This document shows positions 43,014 through 52,726 of a DNA stretch of 64,000 nt, piece after piece. A program made the position numbers and the translations under genes. The stretch is from Mantamonas sphyraenae (Eukaryota; CRuMs; Mantamonadidae), in the NCBI GenBank assembly GCA_026936335.1, contig JAPMXV010000007.1, positions 124,001 to 188,000 of the forward strand, in the 5' to 3' direction. The notes beneath the pieces were generated by a model that was not told the origin of the DNA, ran no database searches, and saw only the letters and a list, made by a program, of their open reading frames with translations. Within the stretch, counting starts at the first letter, position 1, and every line of letters starts with the position of its first letter.

Positions 43014-44227
43014 ATGGACTGGCTGTTTGGCAAAACCAAAACCCCGGAGGAGATGATGAAGGAGAACAAGCGGCTGATTCGCAGGTCGATCCGCGACCTG
43101 GAGCGTGAACAGCGACGCCTGGGCACGCAGGAGAAGAAGCTGGTCAAGGAGATCAAAGAAGTGGCCGAGCAGGGCAAGATGGTGAGTTGTATGGCCCTAT
43201 AACAGATGCAACGCCCTGTATGGTCGCATGTGTCACCTCCCACCTGTGTGTACGGCGGCGTGTGTCATGTTTGCGCACACTACCAAAGGACCCACGCGCC
43301 GATGAGAATTCCCACCACGGTTTGCTGACACTGCTCGCGCCTCCCATGGCCCGCGGCCTCACAGAACATCCTCAAGATCAAAACAAAGGATCTTGTGCGC
43401 ACGCGCAAGCAAATAGACAAGTTTGGACGCATGGTGGTGCAGATGGAAGCTGTGTCGTTGAAGATGGAGGTGAGTTTTTGCGTCTCGCAGGGAGTCTTTC
43501 CCATTGGCCCGCAACGGCTGAGGGACGGATGCTTGTCCACGCGCCAACACAAACTGCTCACACGCAACCACACACGACTTTGCCCTTTCCCATGCCTGTT
43601 TGACGTGTCCACAGACGCTCAAGGCGACACAGTCGATGGCCCAGGCCATGGGAGGCGTGACAAAGGCGATGAAGCAGATGAACGCTCAGATGAACCTGCC
43701 GAGCATCCAGAAGATCCTGATGGAATTTGAGAAGCAGAGTGACATCATGGAGAGCAAAGAGGAGATGCTGGACGACACCATCGAAGATGTGATGGAGGAG
43801 GACGAGGACGAGGAAGAGGAGGAGGAGATCATGCGCAAAGTCCTCGACGAGATTGGCATCGAACTCAACCTCAAGCTTGCCGACGTGCCCAACGATGACA
43901 TCCAATCCAGCAACACAAACAAACAAGGTCAGCAACCCCAAGGGCAAGGTGGCCATGGTGGAAGGCGGTGCAGGCACCTCTTCCTCCTCCTCGGGTTCCG
44001 GCCGCACAGGCAACAGCAACACAACCTCCAGCAGCAGCACCACCACCACCACCACATCATCATCATCATCATCATCATCATCCACAACCACAAGCAGCAG
44101 TGACACAAGCTCGACCTCCACAACATCATCCGGTGCGGGCGAAGACGACAGCAGTCTTGGTTCGCCTTCGGGCTCGTCCGACTACGACGACCTGCAGCGA
44201 CGCCTGGACGCCCTGCGCAACAAGTAG
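43014..44227 (+). CDS. CHMP2: ESCRT-III subunit CHMP2/Vps2
   Basis: Exons 43014-43181, 43365-43469 and 43615-44227. The start MDWLFGKTKTPEEMMKENKR, EKKLVKEIKEVAEQGKM, KDLVRTRKQIDKFGRM, then TLKATQSMAQAMGGVTKAM and LMEFEKQSDIMESKEEML follow CHMP2A/Vps2 closely. ESCRT-III CHMP2 caps filaments that remodel membranes and recruits VPS4. The C terminus YDDLQRRLDALRNK is a clear MIM1 motif for VPS4 binding. However, the N-terminal frame of exon 3 and the MIM1 frame differ by one base; the change must occur between about 43,921 and 43,970. Either a weak 46-nt intron (GTCAGC to GTGCAG, 43925-43970) is removed, giving 279 residues, or the sequence carries a one-base indel. The linker between is Ser/Thr microsatellite. 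Intron 1 carries a CTGACACT motif. Confidence 0.88.
44041..44092. repeat. (CAC)n(ATC)n microsatellite coding for the CHMP2 linker
   Basis: CAC units run into about 12 ATC units. In the frame that ends at the MIM1 motif this encodes Thr then Ser runs in the flexible linker before the VPS4-binding tail. Confidence 0.85.
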
Positions 44228-44271
44228 ACAGAACAATGGAATGGATGTTTCATGCTGTCCCAGCTGCCGCC

Positions 44272-47200
44272 TCACGTGGCGGCGGCAAACAACTCCAGGT
44301 ACATCTTGACAAAAGAGTCGGCCAGGTCAGCGTTTGCACTCTTGGTGGTAGTGACGGCGGTTGCAGACTGCAACGACACCACAGTCTCCACGAGCACAAA
44401 GTCCTCGGTCAGAGAGTCCTCCTGGGCGAAAAAGTAAAACTTGATGGTGGAGCCCACCTTGCCCGAGGCAATCACGGCAATGTGGTTCTTCTTCATGGCA
44501 GCAACCACCGTGTTTGTGTTTGGCTCGCGTGCCACCTGGCTTTCGGTCTTGACTCCGCTGCCCAGCCTCTCCCACAGCTGCTGGAACTTCTCCGGCGCCA
44601 GCTGCGGCTTCTCGCGCAGCACCAGTCCCTGTCCCGACTGTTGCTGTTGCTGCGATCCCTGCTGCGAAGTGCCTCCAAGTGGGCCGTCCAAAAAGTCCAG
44701 CAAGCCTCCGCCCAGGCCGCTGCTACTCGACGACACCGTCTGCTTGCCTTTGTCGCCGCTGCCGCCCTGGTCCAGGCTGCCAATGAGCATCTCTGGGCCT
44801 TCGTACGTGTCATCCTCCTCGCCTCCCATCAGATCGTCGTCCCCATCGTCGCCCTCTGCGGCCTGCTCGTAAGCAGTGGGTTGCCCCGAGCCGCCGTCGT
44901 TCTTTGCCCCTTCCTTGTCTGCGTTGTCCTCGCCCACAAACACCGTGTTGGGGACGCTCTCGACGATGAAGCGGTCCGAGGGCTGGCCGTAGATGACGGC
45001 GAGCGTGTTGAACTCCTCCAGCAGTTGGTCGTAGAGCGCATCCTCCTTCTCCTCCACAAACTCCTCCACAACCTGCTTCTCCACGGCCACCACCTTTTCC
45101 GCCTCGGTGACGTCAAACTGCAGCAGGCGGTAGTAAAACATGGCGCGGTCGTGGACGTCGGCGTGCGAAAAGTCGTTGGTGGCCTTTTCCAACAGCGAAC
45201 CCAGCATCTTTTGGCACTCCGGCGGACGCTTGATAAACAGCTTGACGGCGGCGGTGAGCAGAGCCTTTTTGATGGTGGGCGACGTTTCGCTTTCGTAGTC
45301 GTCGACGAGAGACTCGAGCAGGTAGGGGGCCTCCCAGATCTGCTCGCCGTACTCGCCAAGCATCCACACGACGGTGGCCTTGCCCTCGGGGTCCGTGATG
45401 GTGTTGAGGCAGCCCTTGAGGGTGGGGATGATCTCTTGGGCGCGGTCTGGATACTTGCGCAAGAGGTCCTTCATCACGGTGACTGTCTCTGCGCCGATGT
45501 AGTCGACGTCCATCTCCAAAAAGGTGAGCAGCTGGCCAATGCAGAAGGAGGCTCCCTCGGGCACACGCACTGCAATTTTGCCCAGGCAGCGAATGGCCTT
45601 GCGCGCAATATCCATGTCGACGTCGGTGACGGTGGTGGCGAGCTCGGTGGCAATCTCCTCGCCGTTCTCGAGGTCGCAGATGGCGGTCATGATGTCCAGC
45701 TTGAGGGTTTTCAGGTAACTGGGGTCGTTGTAGCGGCAGAAAAAGTGTTTAAACTCGCTGCGGAAGAGTCCCGGATGCTTGCTGACGAGCAGGTTGATGT
45801 GCTTGAGGGTGGCAAAGGCCATTTCGTGGTCCGTGCTCATCAGGGTAACCAGTGGGGCCTTGATGGTTTCCAACACGTCTGCGTGGACTTCGGGCACGCT
45901 CTCGGTGAACTTGAGAAACACATCGATGGTGGCCAGCACCACAGCGCTGTTGGCGTGCTTCAATTTGTCGGTGATCACGTTCTGTGGTGCGAGTGAATGA
46001 GTGAGTGAGTGAGTGAGTGAGGATGTCATGGGTTGCAGAGGAGCTGTAGCAGGGAGAGCGGACACGGAGGGCTGTGGAGTAAAGCCACACACAAACCAAC
46101 ATACCATGATATCGTACATCTCGTCCTCGGACTCGGGTTCGTACTTGCGCAGCAGGTGCATGACCTCGCAGAGACTCCACTCGTTGAACTGGCGCAAGTT
46201 GTTAAGCAAGTGGTAGACAATGGCCTTGTTGAAAGCCATGCCTCCCTCGTCACGAAGGATCTCGTTGAGGGCGTGGATGCAGTTGGTGACCACGGTGCCG
46301 TCGGTGTCCTTCAGCATCTCGTACAAACGGTCGACCATGCCGGATTCTGGAGGGGAGGCAAAGGGGGCGGTGATGGGTGGTTGGGTGAGGGGACGGGAAA
46401 CGAGAGGGAGAAGAGTGTCAGATGTGCCAAGGGAAGAGGATGGCCAGCGTGGGAAAATGAGGCACGAGGAGACGCACCAGTGACCGTTTCCGGCGACACG
46501 TAGAAGAGCTTGATGAGGGCATTGACCGCGTTGCGACGCACATAAGCGGACTGATCAGCCAGGCCCTTCTGGATGGGATCCATAAGGTACTCGACGATGT
46601 TGTGCAACCTGTGCGGGGTGAGCAAAACGGTGAAGCGCAGAAGGTGAGCGGTGGGATTTCCCCTCTCGGGCCCGGAGCGCAGACATACCTCATGGAGCAG
46701 AGGGTGCGCAGAGCCAGACCGCGAACCATGGGATTGTCATCCTCGCAATCTTTGCAGAGGGTGTTGACCGCCATGATGGCCATCTCGGCATTGGAGGCGG
46801 CGTAGTTGACCAGATAGAGGTAGATCAACTTCTTGGACACCATGTCACGTGTGTAGGACGCCTGTGCATGAGAGACAATGTTAGTGGACGAACGCCCACA
46901 AGGCATGGCTGGGAGCTGTGCAGGTTTGCAGAAAGGTGCACGCCCCATGCAACAAGCAACAGAGCGAGACAACGCGGCGAGTTTCGTCATCCCTCTCGTC
47001 TCGTGCCGCGTGCACAGGCGAGAAACGCCACAGCACGCGCAAAGGGGATCGGCAAACGCAACGGGAGGGAAGCGCGGATGGGGATAGGCAGGATCGCCAC
47101 AGGCGCAGATGGACGTACCAGCACCATGTCCGGGAAGAGGCCCGAGACGTCGATGCCTTGGGTCATGTAAGCAATGACCTTCTTGATGACGTCTCGCTTG

Positions 47201-47304
47201 CGGCTGCTGTCGCTGTTGACGTGCTTGCTGCGCAGATGGGCACGCAGCTCATTCACCTCAGCTTTCTTGAGGTCGTTGAAGTACCGACCGCCGGAGGAAG
47301 CCAT
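44272..47304 (-). CDS. AP4B1: AP-4 complex beta (large) subunit
   Basis: Exons 47304-47119, 46861-46689, 46608-46478, 46346-46105 and 45981-44272 give 813 residues, all phases consistent. AP-4 is a coat adaptor for trans-Golgi exit. The adaptin trunk shows [76 protein letters not shown] and [21 protein letters not shown]-4 rather than AP-1/2 is indicated by [53 protein letters not shown] and [20 protein letters not shown]. The hinge (about residues 640-690) is acidic then Gly/Gln-rich. The C terminus ([12 protein letters not shown] ... [14 protein letters not shown]) fits the beta platform appendage. Intron 4 has a GAGT tetranucleotide repeat. The stop is 44 bp from the CHMP2 stop. Confidence 0.9.
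45991..46020. repeat. (GAGT)n repeat in AP-4 beta intron 4
   Basis: About seven GAGT/GAAT tetranucleotides next to the 3' splice site. On the transcribed strand they read CTCAC repeatedly, so they provide many branch-site-like sequences. Confidence 0.75.
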
Positions 47305-47441
47305 GGGGCAAGAAGTTGTGGTGGTGGACCTGGTGAGGCAAGGGTGACCCCGGTTCACACGCAATACACGTTCATTGACACACAAGGGTGTGTGTGGAAG
47401 AAGGGTGTGCGTGAGGATGGGTGAGGGTCATTTGGTTTCGA

Positions 47442-49685
47442 TCAGGCCTTGGTTTCGTCAGCAATGGTTGCCAGTTGCGGCACAGGCTGCGAGGAGGAGG
47501 ACACCGATGACGGCGGGGCATCCTCGTCGGTCACAAGACGTGCATGCCACATGTCCATGACTTCGGCCATCTTCTCTGCAGTGAGTGAGACGTGGGGCGG
47601 GCTGCACTTGTCGCAGCGTTCGATGAGAGCATCTGGACAGCAACTCAGGCCGATACACGCCAGGCAGGAGACCAAAGCTATCTGAGCGACAAGGATGAAG
47701 GTCACAGGCGCATAGATCAAGATGAGCAGAGCCGCGCGCAGGGCATAGAGGGGGGTGTCGAGCAAAATGCTGTAGAGGACCCATGCGACGCGAGACATGG
47801 TCCCACGGATAAATACGCCGGCGTCCTCTCTCCCTGTGAGCCACATGCAGGTCACACGTGCATACGGGGCACCAGCGATGGCCACAAAGAAGTAGAGGAG
47901 AAAAAGGAGGCCGCTGCTGAGAATGTCGCGCGTGGTGTAGGCCTGCACAGCCCACAGCAGCAGCGAGGCCTTTGCACCGTGGAACATGTGCACCAAGTTG
48001 AACACAGACGTAATGTCTGCATGTCTCTGGCCGACAGCCAGGACCCGCGCACGCTTGCTCTGTGCCTGGGTCGCGCGAGCAGCTTTCAGCTGCCCCTCGG
48101 GAATGACACCCCAGCACACTTCACCATCGGAGGCTAACATGCGCCAAAAGTCGCCCAGGCACATGATGGGGAAAAGGGATGTCAACGTGACCACAGCTGT
48201 GACAGTGAATCCGCTGTACTCGGCCTCGTCTCCCTTGCCCAATGGACGCAGGATGAGCCGTTGGCATTGGATGGTGTCCAAGATATAGCTTGCCATCATA
48301 TAGCGCGCCTTGAACGCCGCAACAAGAACGATGGAGGCGGGAAACACAGCCGATGAGGGGGTGTTCACCCAGGCGGCGATGAGGGACCACTGCAGGACGT
48401 CGCAGGCAGGCACGCACCAGTGGTACGGTGCGTAGTCCAACAGATGGTCTTCATCCATCAGATTCGACTGCGTCTTGGCGAGTCGGATGGAGATGACGAT
48501 GCTTGCAAAGTTGAAAACGGGCCCCAGCATCGGGAGCCAGGCAAACGTCAGCCAGCGGCGCATGTTTGCGATCGGCGCCATTTCGTACAGCCAGAACCGA
48601 GAGAGATTGTACACAACGGCTGTGTTTGCCACGCTGCCCACTGTGAGGAGCATCAGACCAAGGCTTGTCACCGCTCGAGGGTTGGTGAGCATGTTCCTTG
48701 TGCTCAGCGCCACAAAGCCGCCCACAAAGACAAACGAGGCCGACACCACGGACAGGTGAAGCCACAGTTTGTGAAAGGGCATCAGGCTGACATTGTCCGG
48801 TGCAAACCACACCACCGACATGATGGAGCACACGGGGGAGGCCAGGGGAACAACCTTTGCCCACCTCACCGCTCGGCTCTCACCTCCACCTTCTTCTCCC
48901 TTGTTCGTCAAAATCAACAGTACCCCAACAATCCCAACCCCAAGCACCAGCCAAGCCGGCCAGGAGGAACCGGCACGTGAGGCACGAAAATCGGGTTTGT
49001 AGCCGATCTGTGCGAGATATTTCCCAAACGGCATCAGGCCCTGTGCGGAGGCTGGCAACTGCTTGCCACACGTCGAATTGTCGTTGTCGTCCGCCCTGGC
49101 CAGAAGCATGCCCTGAGCAAGATCCCATCCTTCCAGGTCGACTGCGTTGTTGGGGCGGGGGTTGTCGATTGGCGAAAAACTTGTGCAGTTCTTCTCCGTG
49201 CAGTGACGCGGCCAGCCGTTGTCAAAGGGGGGCCATTCAATGTTGGGCACACGCAAGGGATTCCACACCCACACTTGCACGGGTTTGTCGAGGCCCTTGG
49301 AGGGGGATGGACCGTCGAGCTGGACCGTGACATCCAAGGCGCCAACACGCGCCAGGGCGTCCTTGAGAAGGGAGCCCTGTGTGCAGCACGGCTGTGTGGC
49401 CTGGGCAGAGGAGAGAACCAAGTTGCAGAGCTGATCAGACCCCTGTGTGACAGTGACTCGGATGGACACCCCTTCAGGAGCCTCGCGCAGTTCCACCAGA
49501 GGCACCAGCGGCAGCTCCACGTCTCCAAAGACCTCAAACTGCTGCGGCAACGTGCGCACCGTCATCGGCCCCAACGAGTCGGCGTAGGGCACAGTGACAA
49601 ACGCAGTGAACAGTGACAAGACAAGCGCAAGGACAAACGGACACGAACGCGTGCACTTGTCCCGGTCGCTGTTTGGAAAGTGCAT
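47442..49685 (-). CDS. Unidentified multi-TM protein with signal peptide
   Basis: A single exon of 747 residues from the ATG at 49685. The N terminus has a basic region then CPFVLALVLSLFTAFVTVPYA, a signal peptide. A predicted luminal or extracellular domain of about 220 residues with eight or so cysteines and several N-glycosylation sites follows (NCTSFS, NSTCG, NVSLM). From about residue 248 there are roughly ten hydrophobic segments, for example WPAWLVLGVGIVGVLLILT, LHLSVVSASFVFVGGFVAL and LLILIYAPVTFILVAQIALV. The tail is short, with CCPDALIERCDKC. I do not recognise the family; a receptor or transporter is possible. A longer in-frame ATG at 49802 would add a run of seven Met from an ATG microsatellite and is not preferred. 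It lies 137 bp upstream of AP-4 beta on the same strand. Confidence 0.78.
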   Translation of the reverse strand: MHFPNSDRDKCTRSCPFVLALVLSLFTAFVTVPYADSLGPMTVRTLPQQFEVFGDVELPLVPLVELREAPEGVSIRVTVTQGSDQLCNLVLSSAQATQPCCTQGSLLKDALARVGALDVTVQLDGPSPSKGLDKPVQVWVWNPLRVPNIEWPPFDNGWPRHCTEKNCTSFSPIDNPRPNNAVDLEGWDLAQGMLLARADDNDNSTCGKQLPASAQGLMPFGKYLAQIGYKPDFRASRAGSSWPAWLVLGVGIVGVLLILTNKGEEGGGESRAVRWAKVVPLASPVCSIMSVVWFAPDNVSLMPFHKLWLHLSVVSASFVFVGGFVALSTRNMLTNPRAVTSLGLMLLTVGSVANTAVVYNLSRFWLYEMAPIANMRRWLTFAWLPMLGPVFNFASIVISIRLAKTQSNLMDEDHLLDYAPYHWCVPACDVLQWSLIAAWVNTPSSAVFPASIVLVAAFKARYMMASYILDTIQCQRLILRPLGKGDEAEYSGFTVTAVVTLTSLFPIMCLGDFWRMLASDGEVCWGVIPEGQLKAARATQAQSKRARVLAVGQRHADITSVFNLVHMFHGAKASLLLWAVQAYTTRDILSSGLLFLLYFFVAIAGAPYARVTCMWLTGREDAGVFIRGTMSRVAWVLYSILLDTPLYALRAALLILIYAPVTFILVAQIALVSCLACIGLSCCPDALIERCDKCSPPHVSLTAEKMAEVMDMWHARLVTDEDAPPSSVSSSSQPVPQLATIADETKA

Positions 49686-49716
49686 TGATTTTGTTGTCTG
49701 CGTGTGTGTGTGTGTG

Positions 49717-49738
49717 CTCATCATCATCATCATCATCC
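49717..49738. repeat. (ATC)n microsatellite upstream of the multi-TM gene
   Basis: About seven ATC/CAT units, preceded by a (GT)n tract (49702-49716). They sit in the 113-bp gap before the multi-TM gene start. In the gene's own frame they would read as poly-Met if translation began further upstream. Confidence 0.8.
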
Positions 49739-49798
49739 TTGGTTTGGGCAGTACCGCCCAGCTTTCGCATCCTCGCCCCTCCATGGTCACACACAGGA

Positions 49799-51131
49799 TC
49801 ACAGGGTGTCAAAAAGCACATCCAGACCCTGGCCGACCTCCCAGACGGCGATACCACAGCCGAGCTCGTTGGCCAGGGCCACGCGCGCATGCACAGACAT
49901 GGGCGTGGGATAGAACATGACTTGGTTGTCCTTTGTGCGGGCCACATGCTCCTGTGTCTGGGCATCCCACTGCAGCTTGCTTCGGCTCCCCTTCAGTCCT
50001 TCTGCAAAATCCCGTCCCAAAATCGCCCGCCCGCTCCCACTGGCACTGTACATCATTCCGTAAAAGTTGAGTCCAATCAAGAGCTTGTGTGCATCCGTGT
50101 CCACCAGCAGCTGTTCTTCCTCCTTGTCGTTGCCTGCCGCCGGACGCAACACCTGCAGGGCAGACGCACGCACCCAATCCGCCGGTGCGTTGGGTCCAGG
50201 CGACCCACTCCCGCTGTAGTCGTACGTCATCAGACTCAGATGGTCCACAAACGGCGTGTAGAGCTTAAACTCCCCGTGGGCAAACAGAGGCTCAGGCCCT
50301 CGCTGCGGTGGAATCACCATCACAATGCGCTTGCCATGCACCAGTTTCTGCCTCAGCCGCATCACAAAACGCAGAAAGTTGCGGTAGAACAGCGACGTGC
50401 GCGGCACTCCCGTGTCCAGTGTCACCCCGTCCAGGCCGTACCGATCGCAATGCTTGCTCACAGACGTGGCCAGCGCGTCCATGTTCTCGTCCGAGCGCAG
50501 CAGCTTGAGAAAGTCGTCGCCCACCCATCCGTCAAACAGGAACCGCGGCACAAGCTTGGCTTTGCCTGAGCTTGCATCTCGCACCGCCTGCATCCATCCT
50601 CCGTCCACATTGTGCTGCCCCACAACAGCCACACTCCCATCGTCCTGGATCCTGGGTGCACAGAGAGATAGAGGAACACAGAGGGACACACATACACACA
50701 AGCATACACACAGTGTCAGCGACTCGTACTGTGTGAGCCTGAATCACCAACCCCCACCCCCGCACGTACTGCTTCAAATCAAACCACACGGGCGCCACCA
50801 GCGTAAACTTGTTTCCGTAAATCTTGACGGCATCGTAGCCATAGTTGTTCCAGGGCGTGACATACGCCAGGGCGTCGTAGTGTGCCCGTTTCGTCGTCTG
50901 CTGCGGCGTGCTCGCTTCCAGCGCCTTTACCAGAGCCCCACGCGTCACAGACGTCTTGACAAGTCCGCTCCCATACGCATCCCGGCCCTTGGATGACCCT
51001 GCCGCCCCAGAGCTCTTTCTGGTCGACGGTTTCGCTGTCACCTCCAGCACCGTGGCAGCAAGCACAAGCACAAGCACCAGCGCCACTCGCTCGCCCACCC
51101 GTGTTCCACACTGTCGTCCAGACACAGACAT
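49799..51131 (-). CDS. CHID1: Chitinase domain-containing protein 1 (GH18)
   Basis: Exons 51131-50770 and 50651-49799, joined CA|G, give 404 residues. CHID1 (stabilin-1-interacting chitinase-like protein) is a secreted/lysosomal GH18-fold protein. A signal peptide (RVALVLVLVLAATVLEVTA) precedes LAYVTPWNNYGYDAVKIYGN, KFTLVAPVWFDLK, HNVDGGWMQAVRD, PRFLFDGW, LSLMTYDYSGSGSPGPNAPA, KLLIGLNFYGMMYS, HVxFYPT-like VMFYPTPMSVHARVALANEL and AVWEVGQGLDVLFDTL. These match the vertebrate family in order. The GH18 acid position is altered: D195-G-V-T-L-D200 replaces a DG-x-x-x-E pattern, so a chitinase acid is not evident. The 118-nt intron starts GTACGT. It is divergent from COX10 (104 bp). Confidence 0.9.
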
Positions 51132-51235
51132 GAACCCCAGTTGTTTTGGTGCAGCAACCGCATCAGCGCTTGAGTCATGCGCAGCCGGCTCCAACCCAGT
51201 TCCTCTTTCGTTGTCGAAAAACCCCACCCTGACCC
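51132..51235. promoter_or_regulatory. 104-bp divergent promoter of CHID1 and COX10
   Basis: The gap between the CHID1 start (minus) and the COX10 start (plus). No TATA box or recognised motif. The call is by position only. Confidence 0.4.
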
Positions 51236-52639
51236 ATGTTTGCTCGCAAGCTCGGCAGCTGCTCTGGGTCATCTGCATGCACCACCGTACGACGCATGGC
51301 ATGCCAAAGTGTCGGCCGTGCTGTGTCACGACCCGCATCGTCGACGGCGGGCGCCTTGCGGTTGCCCCGAGCTGCTGTACCGAACCACACCGCCGTCGTG
51401 CACAAGCCACACACGCCCCTTTCCTTGTACAGCCGTTGGGGTGGCGTGTCGGCCTCTCAACGCTCCACCGCCCTGGCCGGAGACGCCGGACGTTCTGTCG
51501 GGACTTCCATGCGCGGCGGCGCCGCACTGATGCACCGCCACAGCCTACGCATGGCGCCGGAAACGCACCCTGCTTCGCCCGCATCGTCCACAAGCGCACC
51601 TGCGGCCACTCTCCACGCGACAGTGGCCAAGGATGGCCAGGACGCCGATGAGGTTGCGTCGAACCGTCGCGAAGAAGATCGGCCGACGACCCCTGGCAAC
51701 AACCAAAACGGCTCTCAGGTGGCTCGTCTGCTTCCTGTGTATGCCTCGCTGTCCAAGGCGCGTCTTGGGGCTTTGGTGGTGGCCACCACGGCCTTTGGGT
51801 TTGCCATGCATCCTGCTGCCGCCCTTACGCTAAGCCAGGTTGGCTTGCTGGCCACCACCTGTGTGGGCACCTCTCTGAGCGTGGCCTCCGCTGCCACCTT
51901 TAACCAATGGTGGGAAGTCGAATCGGATGCCCAAATGCCTCGCACTGCCAACCGGGTGCTGCCTACGCAGCAGATCAGCCGCCAACATGCTTTCAACTTT
52001 GGCCTGGCCACAGGGCTGGCTGGACCCGCCATGCTGGCCCTTGGGGTCAACCCACTCACCGCTGCCCTGGCCGCTTCCAACGTGCTTCTGTACTCGCTCG
52101 TCTACACGCCCATGAAGAAGCACACCACGCTGAACACCTACGTGGGGGCCATTGTCGGCGCCATCCCGCCCATGATGGGTTGGGCCGCACACACGGGCAC
52201 CCTCGACAGTGGCGCCTGGCTTCTGGGTGCCCTTCTCTTCACCTGGCAGCTGCCCCACTTCTTTGCCCTCTCCTACACTATCCGTGGGCAGTACGGCAAG
52301 GCCGGCTACAAGATGCTTGCCTCCTTGCATCCGGAAAAGACCCCCACACGCATCCTGCAAACCAGCCTGGCCATGCTTCCTTTTGGACCCCTTGCTGTGT
52401 ACCTGGACCTGTGTGAGCCCCTCTTTGCCACCACAGCCACCGCCGCAACCGGCTACCTTTGCTACCTCTCCTACCGCTTCTACAACGAGCACACAAACAG
52501 CAACGCCCGCAAAGTCTTCCTTGCCACCCTTCCCTACCTGCCTCTGCTCCTTGCCCTCATGCTGGTCAGCAAAAAGAAGAGAACGACCGGTGAGGGCGAC
52601 GACCAAGACGATCTGCTTCTCCCTACTGCCACAGCATGA
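51236..52639 (+). CDS. COX10: Protoheme IX farnesyltransferase (heme O synthase)
   Basis: A single exon of 467 residues. COX10 attaches a farnesyl group to heme b in the inner mitochondrial membrane, the first step to heme A for cytochrome c oxidase. The UbiA-family signature N223-Q-W-W-E-V-E-S-D231-A-Q-M-P-R-T and the second motif YTPMKKHTTLNTYVGAIVGA, followed by IPPMMGWAAHTG, are intact. LGALLFTWQLPHFFALSY and KAGYKMLASLHP also match. Several membrane helices lie between residues 170 and 450. The long leader (1-160) starts MFARKLGSCSGSSACTTVRR, is Arg/Ser-rich and fits a mitochondrial presequence plus a disordered linker. The hydrophilic C-terminal tail is acidic. The start is 104 bp from CHID1 and the stop 87 bp from that of the cysteine-rich gene. 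Confidence 0.95.
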   Translation: MFARKLGSCSGSSACTTVRRMACQSVGRAVSRPASSTAGALRLPRAAVPNHTAVVHKPHTPLSLYSRWGGVSASQRSTALAGDAGRSVGTSMRGGAALMHRHSLRMAPETHPASPASSTSAPAATLHATVAKDGQDADEVASNRREEDRPTTPGNNQNGSQVARLLPVYASLSKARLGALVVATTAFGFAMHPAAALTLSQVGLLATTCVGTSLSVASAATFNQWWEVESDAQMPRTANRVLPTQQISRQHAFNFGLATGLAGPAMLALGVNPLTAALAASNVLLYSLVYTPMKKHTTLNTYVGAIVGAIPPMMGWAAHTGTLDSGAWLLGALLFTWQLPHFFALSYTIRGQYGKAGYKMLASLHPEKTPTRILQTSLAMLPFGPLAVYLDLCEPLFATTATAATGYLCYLSYRFYNEHTNSNARKVFLATLPYLPLLLALMLVSKKKRTTGEGDDQDDLLLPTATA

Positions 52640-52726
52640 AACGCATGCTTGCAGCTTGCAATGTCAATGAAATCCTCCAACTGAATCCTTCATTTCACCC
52701 TTCGTTTCTGCGTCGTCTCTGCATCA

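Noticed and set aside
44272-47304. AP-1/AP-2 beta adaptin
   Set aside because: Trunk segments and the short appendage match AP-4 beta better, and the C-terminal sandwich plus platform pair of AP-1/2 is not seen.
49686-49802. Upstream in-frame ATG for the multi-TM protein
   Set aside because: It would add a poly-Met run from a microsatellite before the signal peptide; the ATG at 49685 gives a normal signal sequence.
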